From Ginsengibacter sp963792025 (lineage in GTDB: Bacteria > Bacteroidota > Bacteroidia > Chitinophagales > Chitinophagaceae): a stretch of 64,000 nt of DNA. Each line of letters begins with the position of its first letter. Positions within the stretch are counted from its first letter, which is position 1. The notes below the pieces were generated by a model, which saw only the letters and a list, made by a program, of their open reading frames with translations, was not told the origin of the DNA and did not search any database. The stretch spans positions 343,540 to 407,539 of the forward strand of contig CAWBUS010000001.1 of assembly GCA_963792025.1 (NCBI GenBank), written 5' to 3'. Below, one piece after another: positions 37,943 through 45,893 of the stretch. A program made the translations under genes and the position numbers.

Positions 37943-38019
37943 CTGACATAAAAGCAGCAGCACAAGCAAAACAAAGTTGATTATACATACTCTTCTTCAA
38001 AATTGTAGATTTTGTAGCT

Positions 38020-38556
38020 TTATATCAGTGTCCTCTCCACATAACTCAATCTCCCATCTATAATTTTTGCCGGCGCTGTGTATGTATGTTCTGTTGCCTT
38101 ACCGATATCCATAATATGGTAAATAGTCCAGCCTTCTGCTTTTAAATAATCAGAAACCATCGACCTATGGCACCGCCACCAGACCGCCTCGGAACACATG
38201 TAAGCAGTTCTTTGTTTCATTGCAATCTTTTCGAGTTCTTGTATGGCTTCTTTAAACTCGTTTGTTTCCATATAATCCGCATAGCCGCGAAAAGCTGCAT
38301 TTTTCCACGCAGCATTTTTTGAACCAGGCCTTGCCGGCCTTCTTCCGCCTAAAGCTTTTAGATGAAGATATTCAATACCATTTTCCGGCATAGAGATTTC
38401 AAGATTTTCTTTATTAAACTGCGGATACCGCCTCGAACCGGGGAAGCTACGAATATCGACAAGCATTTTTATGCTAAATGATTGAAGCATTTGAATAAAA
38501 TATTCGATGGGCCGTGTAGAGTGACCAATTGTCCATATCGATTTTTGTTCAGCCAT
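38020..38556 (-). CDS. DUF488-family protein
   Basis: 178 residues with the family landmarks IWTIGHSTRPIEYF, VDIRSFPGSRRYPQFN, YLHLKALGGRR, and the Cys-His segment AYMCSEAVWWRCHRSMVSDY. DUF488 proteins are common beside repair and defence genes; biochemical function is not established. Convergent with the DUF5131 gene, closing the accessory block. Confidence 0.9.
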   Translation of the reverse strand: MAEQKSIWTIGHSTRPIEYFIQMLQSFSIKMLVDIRSFPGSRRYPQFNKENLEISMPENGIEYLHLKALGGRRPARPGSKNAAWKNAAFRGYADYMETNEFKEAIQELEKIAMKQRTAYMCSEAVWWRCHRSMVSDYLKAEGWTIYHIMDIGKATEHTYTAPAKIIDGRLSYVERTLI

Positions 38557-38680
38557 TTTTATCCGAAAAGTTTCCTGCGAAAGTTATTGGAGGCGTTAAT
38601 AAAAAGGAAGTCAAACACAATTTGCCGGAATGACTTATGGCAAAATGCCAGTAAAATATTAAATCATCGTCAAGCCGTTT

Positions 38681-39016
38681 TTAATCATCCCTGCTATACC
38701 GCTTTATAGCTTCCTTCGCCTCATCAGAAAAATCTTTTATCTCTTCCCCGGTAATGTAACCGTCTTTAAAAATTGCCGCCAGGGTTATAAGATAGTAAGA
38801 ACCACGCAAATCATCATATCGATGCTGCAGGTGCTTAAGATTATTATTTAAATAACTACGCATTTCATGAAAGATTTGCCTTCCTGTTGCATTGCCGGTT
38901 TTCCATTTAGCCAAAATTGCCTCGGAATTTTGTAACGCTGCATCAAATTCCTTCTCTATAGATATAGCAAAAATATCTCTTGCTATCTTCTTTTCTTTTT
39001 TGGTGAGTTCCTGCAT
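38681..39016 (-). CDS. Small helical protein, function unknown
   Basis: 111 residues, charged and helical (KKEKKIARDIFAISIEKEFD, RYDDLRGSYYLITLAAIFKD), no signal peptide, no family recognised. The composition and clean start with good length relative to the gap make it a likely real gene. Monocistronic. Confidence 0.6.
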   Translation of the reverse strand: MQELTKKEKKIARDIFAISIEKEFDAALQNSEAILAKWKTGNATGRQIFHEMRSYLNNNLKHLQHRYDDLRGSYYLITLAAIFKDGYITGEEIKDFSDEAKEAIKRYSRDD

Positions 39017-39182
39017 AGCTTTTATTTAATCTGCAAGTTTAAAAATTTTAGATATAATATCGAAATATTGAAAGACAAATACCTTTTAAAGAACAACAGG
39101 TAGCCCGTGGTAGACTGAAAACGAGTATAAAATTTTAAGACCAGATTTTATACATCATTTGATTTACTTTTATTTAAAAAAA

Positions 39183-39716
39183 ATGAGGACATCAAAATTC
39201 ATTTTCCTGCTCTTTATAGCAATCCTCTTCGCATTTCCTGTTAAGTTATTGGCACAAAATAGTAGTGGCAGTCTCCTCAATCAATTATCACGCAAATGGA
39301 CTAACGCTAAAGAATATGCGCTTAAAATGGCTGAACTAATGCCTGAAGAATATTACGATTTTAAACCGGTTCCGGAAGAGATGAGTTTTAAGCAACAGCT
39401 GTTACATATTGCAGATAATATGGAGTGGCTTTCTTCCGCTTATCTCTTCGTTCCAAAGGCAAACAAAATTGATACATCAGTGAAAAGCAAAGCTGCTGTA
39501 ATTAAAATATTGAGTGACGCCTATGATATGGGAACAACAGCTCATCACAACCTTTCCGGTAAACAACTTGATGAGGTAGTGAAGTTTTTTGCAGGACCCA
39601 TGACGAGAAGGCAAATATTAATTTTGATGCACGACCATCAATCGCATCACCTCGGCCAGCTGATAGTTTACATAAGATTAAAAGGAATTAAACCACCGGA
39701 TTACGTTGGCTGGTAA
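39183..39716 (+). CDS. Exported DinB-superfamily protein
   Basis: About 177 residues from ATG 39183 (an upstream TTG at 39159 is poorer). Signal peptide MRTSKFIFLLFIAILFAFPV...LAQ. The four-helix DinB fold shows metal-ligand His in KQQLLHIADNMEWL and in LMHDHQSHHLGQLIVYIRLK. DinB-like enzymes include thiol transferases and hydrolases; the exported Bacteroidota type has no known substrate. Confidence 0.85.
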   Translation: MRTSKFIFLLFIAILFAFPVKLLAQNSSGSLLNQLSRKWTNAKEYALKMAELMPEEYYDFKPVPEEMSFKQQLLHIADNMEWLSSAYLFVPKANKIDTSVKSKAAVIKILSDAYDMGTTAHHNLSGKQLDEVVKFFAGPMTRRQILILMHDHQSHHLGQLIVYIRLKGIKPPDYVGW

Positions 39717-39742
39717 ATGAAATAATTTAATAGAATAAATTA

Positions 39743-39807
39743 GCCCCATAGGGGCGTTATTTTGGTAACAAAACTTAAATAGAAATAAAACCAAGCCCCG
39801 TCGGGGC
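39743..39807. repeat. REP-like palindromes upstream of the RAYT transposase
   Basis: GCCCCATAGGGGC (39743-39755) and GCCCCGTCGGGGC (39795-39807) lie 39 bases apart just before the transposase start. Their GC-rich stems differ only in the loop. Confidence 0.7.
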
Positions 39808-39819
39808 GAGATTTTTATC

Positions 39820-40281
39820 ATGGCTAATACTTATTCTCAAATAACCATTCATTCTGTTTTTGCTGTTAAACACAGGGAGAATTTTATAACGCAACATTGG
39901 CGTGATAACCTTCATCAATATATTTCAGGAATTATCACTAACAAAGGCGCAAAATCTTTAGCGGTAGGCGGATGGAAAGATCATGTCCATATTTTGTTTG
40001 GAATGCCGGTGACAATATCTATTGCAGATTTTATGAGTGCCGTCAAAGCGAATAGCAGTAAATGGATAAATGAACAGCAATTCGTGAAAGGCAAATTTCA
40101 ATGGCAATCAGGTTACGCGGCTTTTTCCTACGCCCGGAGTCAACGGGATATCGTCATAAAATATATTATGAACCAGGAAGAGCACCATCGAACCAAATCA
40201 TTTAAAGAGGAATACTTAAAAATGCTTCTGGATTTTGATATAACGTACGATAATGGTTACCTGTTTGAATTTTACGATTGA
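39820..40281 (+). mobile_element. REP-associated tyrosine transposase (IS200/Y1-like, RAYT)
   Basis: 153 residues: ANTYSQITIHSVFAVKHREN start, HUH motif in WKDHVHILFGMP, and the Tyr region QRDIVIKYIMNQEEHH, in which the Tyr should be the single-strand nickase nucleophile. Flanked on both sides by short GCCCC...GGGGC palindromes (39743-39807 and 40295-40359), the arrangement expected for a domesticated RAYT acting on REP sequences. Confidence 0.9.
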
Positions 40282-40294
40282 TCCGAAAAATGTC

Positions 40295-40359
40295 GCCCCA
40301 ATGGGGCTTGGGGACTTCTCAGGATTAAAGGCATTACCAAAATTTCAGCCCTAAGGGCT
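40295..40359. repeat. REP-like palindromes downstream of the RAYT transposase
   Basis: GCCCCAATGGGGC (40295-40307) and AGCCCTAAGGGCT (40347-40359), spaced like the upstream pair. Confidence 0.65.
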
Positions 40360-40459
40360 TTCGTGAGCCGCAATGGTTTATTTGACACTGCATTTTTTAT
40401 AAGAAAGACTTATAAAATTTATAATACTTTCAATAAGCTGATTTCTTTAATTTAAGCAG

Positions 40460-41302
40460 ATGAATGAAAATTTTGATGATCTCACTAAAAAAGAAGGAGA
40501 TGAAAATCTCAAAAATGAAAATGACTTTCTGAAAATGAAACTGATGCTCGAACACGGCGCAGAATTTGGTGAAATAAAAACAGAAGGCGAAGTCCCTGCT
40601 GAAATGGAAAATGATTTTTTGAATTATATCGCAGAATATGAAAAACAGGCAGCAGAAAGAAAAACAATAAAGGTATTTGAAAGGATAAAAAGACCTACCC
40701 ATTTTAAACCAATAAATGAAATACCGGATGATGAAATAGATAATGCATGGGATGAACTCGATGCTTATTTAAATAAATACCATATTGATTTGGCAGTTTG
40801 CAGTCCGAATATTAGCAACAGGGAATTGTATCGTTTCGCAACAGAAGAATTGTTTGACTACGAAATGGACGATATTTTTATTCCCGGAGGAATGACCTGT
40901 TTTACGTATGATGAATTTTATCCTGATCATAAATATGATAATACAAGACATGCCGTAGAATATTGTATTGGTATGATATTAAAGAAAGATCCTATCACAT
41001 GGATGCCACTTCTTCCTTCAGAAAATCTGCGCATCAATGATCATTATCCGCTTACAGAAGCTGAATTCAAGGAAATTTTAAAGAGGTTTAAAGAAGCATA
41101 TGACGACATCATTATTAATGAAGTAAAAGATCTTGATGTTTCAATAGATGAAAAATTGTGCCAGGTAAAAGGCATTTATGATATCAATACAAAATTGCAA
41201 TCAGAAGAAATTTCGATGAAAGGAAACTGGATGGTGGAATTTAATTGGGATGGAACTTTTTGGGAAGTTGTAAATGTGCGGATAGAAGGAATTAATTTTT
41301 AA
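40460..41302 (+). CDS. Acidic protein, function unknown
   Basis: 280 residues, cytosolic, acidic and helical at the N-terminus (NENDFLKMKLMLEHGAEFGE), with a central alpha/beta part (GGMTCFTYDEFYPDHKYDN) and a C-terminal beta segment that resembles an NTF2-like strand set (GNWMVEFNWDGTFWEVVNV). I recognise no family with a known role. It lies immediately before the RNA-repair island and is transcribed toward it. Confidence 0.7.
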   Translation: MNENFDDLTKKEGDENLKNENDFLKMKLMLEHGAEFGEIKTEGEVPAEMENDFLNYIAEYEKQAAERKTIKVFERIKRPTHFKPINEIPDDEIDNAWDELDAYLNKYHIDLAVCSPNISNRELYRFATEELFDYEMDDIFIPGGMTCFTYDEFYPDHKYDNTRHAVEYCIGMILKKDPITWMPLLPSENLRINDHYPLTEAEFKEILKRFKEAYDDIIINEVKDLDVSIDEKLCQVKGIYDINTKLQSEEISMKGNWMVEFNWDGTFWEVVNVRIEGINF

Positions 41303-41352
41303 AATTTCTCATCCCGGGAAACTATTGATTTTGCTGAGGTTTCAGCATACGC

Positions 41353-41417
41353 GAAAATATTTTCTAAAAAATATTTTGAAAACATTTGGCATAATCAAAA
41401 AAATATTTTCATCTTTG
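41353..41417 (+). promoter_or_regulatory. Triple AAAATATTTT operator and promoter in front of the AAA+ ATPase unit
   Basis: Three copies of AAAATATTTT start at 41354, 41368 and 41400; the first is the perfect palindrome GAAAATATTTTC. The last is followed by C and a -7-like CATCTTTG (41410-41417), with TTTG at 41385-41388 as a possible -33 element. The same box-C-(-7) order recurs at 43940 in front of the Ro60 gene. Confidence 0.5.
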
Positions 41418-41438
41418 CATTCGCAAAAATTTTAAAAA

Positions 41439-41525
41439 ATGCTCCGCGTAACATCATATCAAAATATTAAACCAGGCTTTGAAGCAAGCACACTTCATAA
41501 CGGGCGGGGTACGCGATTTATCTAA
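41439..41525 (+). CDS. Possible 28-residue leader peptide
   Basis: ATG 41439 opens a 28-codon frame (MLRVTSYQNIKPGFEASTLH...) just downstream of the candidate promoter and ends before the terminator at 41549-41573. Too short to judge from composition; it may be a leader ORF or part of a small RNA. Confidence 0.25.
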   Translation: MLRVTSYQNIKPGFEASTLHNGRGTRFI

Positions 41526-41548
41526 AGAAAATTCTCTTAATATAAATG

Positions 41549-41573
41549 AAGCCCTGCCGACGCGGGGTTTTTT
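41549..41573 (+). terminator. Terminator of the short leader transcript
   Basis: Stem AAGCCCTG / CGGGGTTT (41549-41556 and 41563-41570), closed by G-T and G-C pairs, with T residues running through 41573. It would end a roughly 130-base transcript before the ATPase gene. Confidence 0.6.
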
Positions 41574-41613
41574 ATTTAACATGAAATTGGGATGACTTTA
41601 AAACATATCTACA

Positions 41614-41699
41614 ACGACCGTGTATTCGATAGTCTTTATTGATTAATTATTTACCCGGTCGTGAAGAATTAATAACGAACCGGGGCTTATTATGACCCG
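41614..41699 (+). promoter_or_regulatory. Leader with mutually exclusive hairpins ahead of the AAA+ ATPase
   Basis: Three pairings compete: ACGACCG (41614-41620) with CGGTCGT (41656-41662); CCCGGTCGT (41654-41662) with ACG-A-ACCGGG (41675-41684); and CGGG (41681-41684) with CCCG (41696-41699). The layout resembles an attenuator or RNA switch placed 18 bases before the ATPase start. No known riboswitch class is recognised. Confidence 0.4.
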
Positions 41700-41716
41700 A
41701 TAATAAATAACTAATT

Positions 41717-42868
41717 ATGGAAATGATAGTCGTAATCGTTTTAATTATTCTTGCAGTGAGATACGGCAACAATTTAAAATTGATTAAAGGAAGACAGCAA
41801 AAAAAAGTCTTCAGATCTAAAAATAATGAGCAATTATTTGACCAGCACTTTATTGAGCCAAAGGCTTTCTACATAAAGCTTTTTAGAGCTGTACCATGCG
41901 TGGCCTACATCGGCAATGTTGACACGAAAAAGATCTTTGAATTAGCTAACGAAGGAAAGTATGGTAAGGTTAAAGACATTTACCAGCGTATTTACCACGA
42001 TTGGGACGACGATAAGGTTCGCTTTTCAAAAACCATTTTTGTTATTGAAAATAAACTGATGATCAAACTGGGAGATGACTGGCTGGAAATTTATTATGCC
42101 AATAAAGATTATGCAAAAGCAAATGAAATGCTGAAAGAATTCAAAGCATTGAAAGCGCCGGAGAAGGAAAAAGATTATGAAATAAATATTATCTCTTTAA
42201 GCAGCAACCGGCTTGACCTGAAAACGATTGCGATTAAACCAACAAAGCTTGACATTGATCTTTATTACAATGATGATTTCAAACCTTTAGATACGCTGAT
42301 AAGCAAAAGACTGGCAAAAGAAAATGACAAGGGAATTGTGTTGCTGCATGGGTTACCAGGCACTGGTAAGACAACCTACCTGAGGTACCTGATCGGGAAT
42401 TTAAGAAAGAAAGTGATGTTTGTTTCACCATCCGTTGCGGGCAATTTGATGAACCCGGATTTTATGGATTTACTGTTGGATAATCCAAATGCTGTATTAG
42501 TAATTGAAGATGCTGAAAATATAATCAGGGACAGGAGATACAGCAGCGCCAGCAGTGTAAGCAACTTGCTTAACATCAGTGACGGCTTATTGAGTGACTG
42601 TCTAAATGTGCAGATCATTTGCACATTCAATAGTGAAATAGGTTTAGTTGACAGTGCTCTATTAAGAAAAGGCAGGTTGATTGCAAGGTATGAATTTGGA
42701 AAGCTTTCGGTGGATAAGGCAAATGCGTTGAGCAAGCACCTTGATTTAAACAGGGTGTTCAACAAGCCAATGTCTTTGGCAGAAATAACCAATCCGGGTG
42801 ACAACTACCAGGAAGTTGTAAAGACAAATGTGATGGGATTTAGAAGAGAAGTGATGTTGGAGAATTAA
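41717..42868 (+). CDS. AAA+ ATPase of the RNA-repair island
   Basis: 383 residues. A hydrophobic N-terminus (MEMIVVIVLIILAVRYGNNL) could anchor it in the membrane. The AAA domain spans about 200-340: Walker A LLHGLPGTGKTTYL, Walker B NAVLVIEDAENII, sensor 1 IICTFNSEI, Arg finger region DSALLRKGRLIARYEF, resembling Bcs1/CDC48-like single-domain ATPases. Its promoter region has the same AAAATATTTT boxes as the WYL/Ro60 intergenic region, so it is probably co-regulated. Convergent with the WYL gene (23-base gap). Substrate unknown; remodelling of RNP or protein is an inference. Confidence 0.82.
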   Translation: MEMIVVIVLIILAVRYGNNLKLIKGRQQKKVFRSKNNEQLFDQHFIEPKAFYIKLFRAVPCVAYIGNVDTKKIFELANEGKYGKVKDIYQRIYHDWDDDKVRFSKTIFVIENKLMIKLGDDWLEIYYANKDYAKANEMLKEFKALKAPEKEKDYEINIISLSSNRLDLKTIAIKPTKLDIDLYYNDDFKPLDTLISKRLAKENDKGIVLLHGLPGTGKTTYLRYLIGNLRKKVMFVSPSVAGNLMNPDFMDLLLDNPNAVLVIEDAENIIRDRRYSSASSVSNLLNISDGLLSDCLNVQIICTFNSEIGLVDSALLRKGRLIARYEFGKLSVDKANALSKHLDLNRVFNKPMSLAEITNPGDNYQEVVKTNVMGFRREVMLEN

Positions 42869-42891
42869 AGGATGTTAAAAATTGAAGCAAA

Positions 42892-43914
42892 TCAGTTCGA
42901 TTCAGGAAAATATACTTCATGCATCAATCTTACCTTTCTTCGAATACGCCTCATGAAGTCGCTGGGTGAAAGAATCTTTAAGCCTTCCCCAAAGCCAATG
43001 AGTTCACGTTCTAGTTCGAAATTAGGCACAACGTCAATGCTGAAAATGGTGCCGCCTTTACTTTCTTCAACAATTTGTTGAGAAGCATGAATGGGCTTGG
43101 TTTTTATGTAAGGCGCCTGGGAGTGATTGGCGAAAAATTCAATGTGAGTGGGTGTATCGGCAGCATTGCGTGTTACACCTACAATATCATTGAAGTAGGT
43201 GTGCGGATCGAAAGATTTGTGTTCACGAAATAGTTCGGTCGATAACAGCAAAATGTTTTGAATACGGTCTAAAGCAAAAGTGACTATTTCTTTTCCTTTC
43301 TTAGTCATACCGAGAATAAACCAGCGGTTGCGATATTCCTTCAAAAGATAAGGATAGAAAATGATATCACTTGCCGCTCTCGCTTTAAAGGATTGATACG
43401 TGAGTTGCACAGTTGATTTAGAAACGATGGCCTTATATAAAACATCCAGCCATTGAATGCCGGCAAGTAATTCATTTTTTTCGAAGTCAATTACAGAAGG
43501 TTGTTGATGTTTTTCGCTGTAGATCTTGTCTTCAAGTTTATTCACCATTTCAGTTACTTCATTAAAATGACTGAATCCTTTGAACTGTTTTAAAAGATGG
43601 GATACTTCCTGCAGAATAGACAAATCTTGTGTTGTAAGCGGAATGTTAGCGATTGAGTAATCCGCATCTTCATAAGTATAATACTTTTTGTCTTTAACTA
43701 TGATGGGCGCATTGTAACCAAGCTTGTCACTGCGCATGGCATTGAGGTCGAGACGAATGGTACGCATACTTACGCTTTTATCAATGCCTTCGTATTCGAA
43801 CAACGCATCATTGCAGGCGTTAATCAGTGCTTCAATGGTCCATTTGCGGCGGCGGTTTTGAAGGCATCTATCAATGGTTCTGTAACGTATCAAAGCGTTG
43901 CGGTTAACGGGCAT
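42892..43914 (-). CDS. WYL-domain transcriptional regulator
   Basis: About 340 residues from ATG 43914 (MPVNRNALIRYRTIDRCLQN); the frame open to 44037 would overlap the Ro60 promoter. N-terminal winged HTH (IEALINACNDALFEYEGI, SVSMRTIRLDLNAMR), central WYL domain (STVQLTYQSFKARAASDIIF, LKEYRNRWFILGMTKKGKEI, FALDRIQNI) and a C-terminal extension. WYL domains sense nucleic-acid or nucleotide ligands and control repair or defence genes. Divergent from the Ro60 gene over a spacer holding two AAAATATTTT boxes. Confidence 0.9.
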   Translation of the reverse strand: MPVNRNALIRYRTIDRCLQNRRRKWTIEALINACNDALFEYEGIDKSVSMRTIRLDLNAMRSDKLGYNAPIIVKDKKYYTYEDADYSIANIPLTTQDLSILQEVSHLLKQFKGFSHFNEVTEMVNKLEDKIYSEKHQQPSVIDFEKNELLAGIQWLDVLYKAIVSKSTVQLTYQSFKARAASDIIFYPYLLKEYRNRWFILGMTKKGKEIVTFALDRIQNILLLSTELFREHKSFDPHTYFNDIVGVTRNAADTPTHIEFFANHSQAPYIKTKPIHASQQIVEESKGGTIFSIDVVPNFELERELIGFGEGLKILSPSDFMRRIRRKVRLMHEVYFPESN

Positions 43915-43916
43915 CT

Positions 43917-43950
43917 GAAAAATATTTTCGGAAAAATAAAAAATATTTTC
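43917..43950. promoter_or_regulatory. Paired AAAATATTTT boxes between WYL and Ro60 genes
   Basis: AAAATATTTT starts at 43919 and 43940, 21 bases (two helical turns) apart, each followed by C. TACTGTG after the second box could be part of a -7 element toward the Ro60 gene. Same boxes as at 41354-41409, so they are candidate WYL-regulator sites. Confidence 0.5.
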
Positions 43951-44017
43951 TACTGTGCAAAAAGATTGCACACTTAGGTTGAAGGTTTGTATTGTCAAAC
44001 AAAAAAGGAGGTTTAAA

Positions 44018-45538
44018 ATGAAATTTAATTTGAGCACAAAAAGTAAAGCCAGCCAGGTTATGAATTATGAAAGCGAAAAAGCTTTTGTTTTAACACCGCA
44101 GCTGGAATTGTACACCGCAGTAGTAACAGCTGGTTTAAGTAACCAGTTTTACGAGAAGGCCGATGCAAAATTGCAGTGTATTTGCGAACTGATCGAAAAA
44201 AATGAAGCTGCATTTACAGCAAAGCTTGCCGTATATGTTCGTGAGCAAATGCATTTGCGTAGCATTCCGTTAGTATTAACTGTTGAACTGGCAAAGCGTT
44301 ACAATGGCGATGCGCTGGTAAGCAAATTAACCAACCGCGTGATAAAGCGTGCAGACGAACTCACAGAGTTGCTGGCCTATTATGCAACAGCGAATGAACG
44401 TAAAAATGTGAAGCAGTTAAATAAGTTAAGCAAGCAATTGCAGAAAGGTTTGGCAGACGCATTCAACAAGTTTGATGAATACCAGTTTGCAAAATATAAC
44501 CGTGATGCAAAAGTGAAATTAAAAGATGCATTGTTCCTGGTTCACCCGAAAGCAAAGGATGAAGCGCAGCAGGTTTTGTTCGATAAAATCGTGAAAGATG
44601 AATTGCAGGTTCCATACACATGGGAAGTTGAGTTAAGTGCATTGGGTCAGCAGAAGTTTGATTCCGATGAAGTGAAGAAGGATGCTTTTCGTGCAAAATG
44701 GGAAGAGTTGATCTTTAGCAACAAGCTTGGTTACATGGCAATATTGCGTAACCTCCGTAATATATTGGAGGCTGGAGTTAGCAAGACTGCGTTGAATAAA
44801 GTATGCGAATACTTAAGCAATGAAAAAGCGGTTGCTACCAGCAAACAATTGCCTTTCCGCTTCCTGAGTGCTTATCGTGAATTAAAAGCATTAAATAATG
44901 GAAGAGTTGGAACTGTATTAACTGCTTTGGAAGATGCAGTGATGTTCAGTGCAGCAAATATTGCAGGATATAACGATGAAACGAAAGTTGTAATTGCCGC
45001 GGATGTGAGCGGAAGTATGGGAGCAGCGATCAACGCAAAAAGTAAGGTGCTGAATTATGATATCGGTTTAATGCTCGCTATGCTGTTACAGAACCGTTGC
45101 GAAAATGTTATCATAGGAATGTTTGGCGATACATGGAAAGTGATCAACGTGCCAAAGAAAAATATACTGTCCAACGTTGAAGAACTTTATCGTCACGCAA
45201 ATGAGGTAGGCTACAGCACCAATGGTTACCTGGTAATTAAAGATTTGTTGCAACGCAGAAAAGCAGTGGATAAAATAATGGTATTTACTGATTGCCGGTT
45301 ATGGAACAGTAACAACACAAATGAATCAATTGCTGAAATGTGGAAGCAATACAAAAGAATCGCACCAAATGCAAAACTGTATTTGTTTGATTTGGCAGGT
45401 TATGGAAACGTTCCATTGAATGTGTTGCGTGACGATGTGTTTTTAATTGCCGGATGGAGTGATAAGATTTTCGATGTGCTGAATGCCGTTGAAAATGGAA
45501 GTGATGCATTAAAGATGATCAATGCAATTGAGTTGTAA
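44018..45538 (+). CDS. rsr: Ro60/TROVE-domain RNA-binding protein (Rsr-like)
   Basis: About 506 residues from ATG 44018, which follows a full Shine-Dalgarno AAAGGAGG at 44004-44011, unusual in a phylum that rarely uses one. HEAT-like TROVE ring at about 1-330 (FTAKLAVYVREQMHLRSIPL, LAYYATANERKNVKQLN, NKLGYMAILRNLRNIL), then a vWA domain with the MIDAS DVSGSM (about 337) and TDCRLW. Ro60 binds misfolded RNA 3' ends and tRNA-like Y RNAs and delivers them to repair or decay. It is immediately followed by the tRNA array and later by rtcB. Confidence 0.95.
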   Translation: MKFNLSTKSKASQVMNYESEKAFVLTPQLELYTAVVTAGLSNQFYEKADAKLQCICELIEKNEAAFTAKLAVYVREQMHLRSIPLVLTVELAKRYNGDALVSKLTNRVIKRADELTELLAYYATANERKNVKQLNKLSKQLQKGLADAFNKFDEYQFAKYNRDAKVKLKDALFLVHPKAKDEAQQVLFDKIVKDELQVPYTWEVELSALGQQKFDSDEVKKDAFRAKWEELIFSNKLGYMAILRNLRNILEAGVSKTALNKVCEYLSNEKAVATSKQLPFRFLSAYRELKALNNGRVGTVLTALEDAVMFSAANIAGYNDETKVVIAADVSGSMGAAINAKSKVLNYDIGLMLAMLLQNRCENVIIGMFGDTWKVINVPKKNILSNVEELYRHANEVGYSTNGYLVIKDLLQRRKAVDKIMVFTDCRLWNSNNTNESIAEMWKQYKRIAPNAKLYLFDLAGYGNVPLNVLRDDVFLIAGWSDKIFDVLNAVENGSDALKMINAIEL

Positions 45539-45560
45539 TTGACCTGGAGATAGATATAGT

Positions 45561-45588
45561 AGCCCTGCAAAGGCAGGGCTGCTTTTTT
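45561..45588 (+). terminator. Terminator after the Ro60 gene
   Basis: Perfect stem AGCCCTGC / GCAGGGCT with an AAAG loop (45561-45580) and a T run to 45588. Separates the protein gene from the RNA array, unless it is read through. Confidence 0.85.
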
Positions 45589-45630
45589 AAAAATGAAAAA
45601 GTTCTTTGATAGAAAATTAATTAAGACAAT

Positions 45631-45753
45631 TAAAGATGTCGTAGAGATGAGATACTTCGTCTCCAACATCGGGAAGGGTTTCGTAGCAATACGGAAGAGG
45701 TGCAAATCCTCCACCTGGCAGTGTCCCATTCTCATTTCGCTTGTTACTCTTTA
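45631..45753 (+). ncRNA. Array unit 1: tRNA-like RNA in the permuted-unit motif
   Basis: Leader P1 TAAAGA, bulged T, GT-CGTA, P2 GAGATGAG (45644-45651), A-TACTT, then CG; tail P2' CTCATTTC (45731-45738), GCTTGTT, AC, P1' TCTTTA. Both helices close. The insert has a T-arm-like GAGG-TGCAAAT-CCTC and a hairpin TTTCGTA-GCAA-TACGGAA in the place of a long variable arm, plus an anticodon-like CTCCAAC loop. I could not find a matching acceptor or D arm, so it is either degenerate or a non-tRNA ligand. A T7 run follows at 45758. Confidence 0.6.
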
Positions 45754-45764
45754 ATAATTTTTTT

Positions 45765-45874
45765 GAAAGGTGTCGTAGGTAAGAGATACTTCGTTGGCAA
45801 AATTGGTTCGAATCCAACTTCATACTTAATAAACGTTAAGTGTGATGCGACTCTTGTCGCCCTTTTACCCTTTC
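45765..45874 (+). ncRNA. Array unit 2: short tRNA-like RNA in the permuted-unit motif
   Basis: Leader P1 GAAAGG, bulged T, GT-CGTA, P2 GGTAAGAG (45778-45785), A-TACTT, CG; tail P2' CTCTTGTC (45851-45858, two G-T pairs), GCCCTTTT, AC, P1' CCTTTC. Inside, a T-arm-like TTGG-TTCGAAT-CCAA is followed by CATACTTAA, which pairs with TTAAGTGTG (45836-45844) across a 6-base loop like a permuted acceptor stem. No D or anticodon arm is evident. A T9 run follows at 45884. Confidence 0.6.
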
Positions 45875-45893
45875 ATTAATTTCTTTTTTTTTG

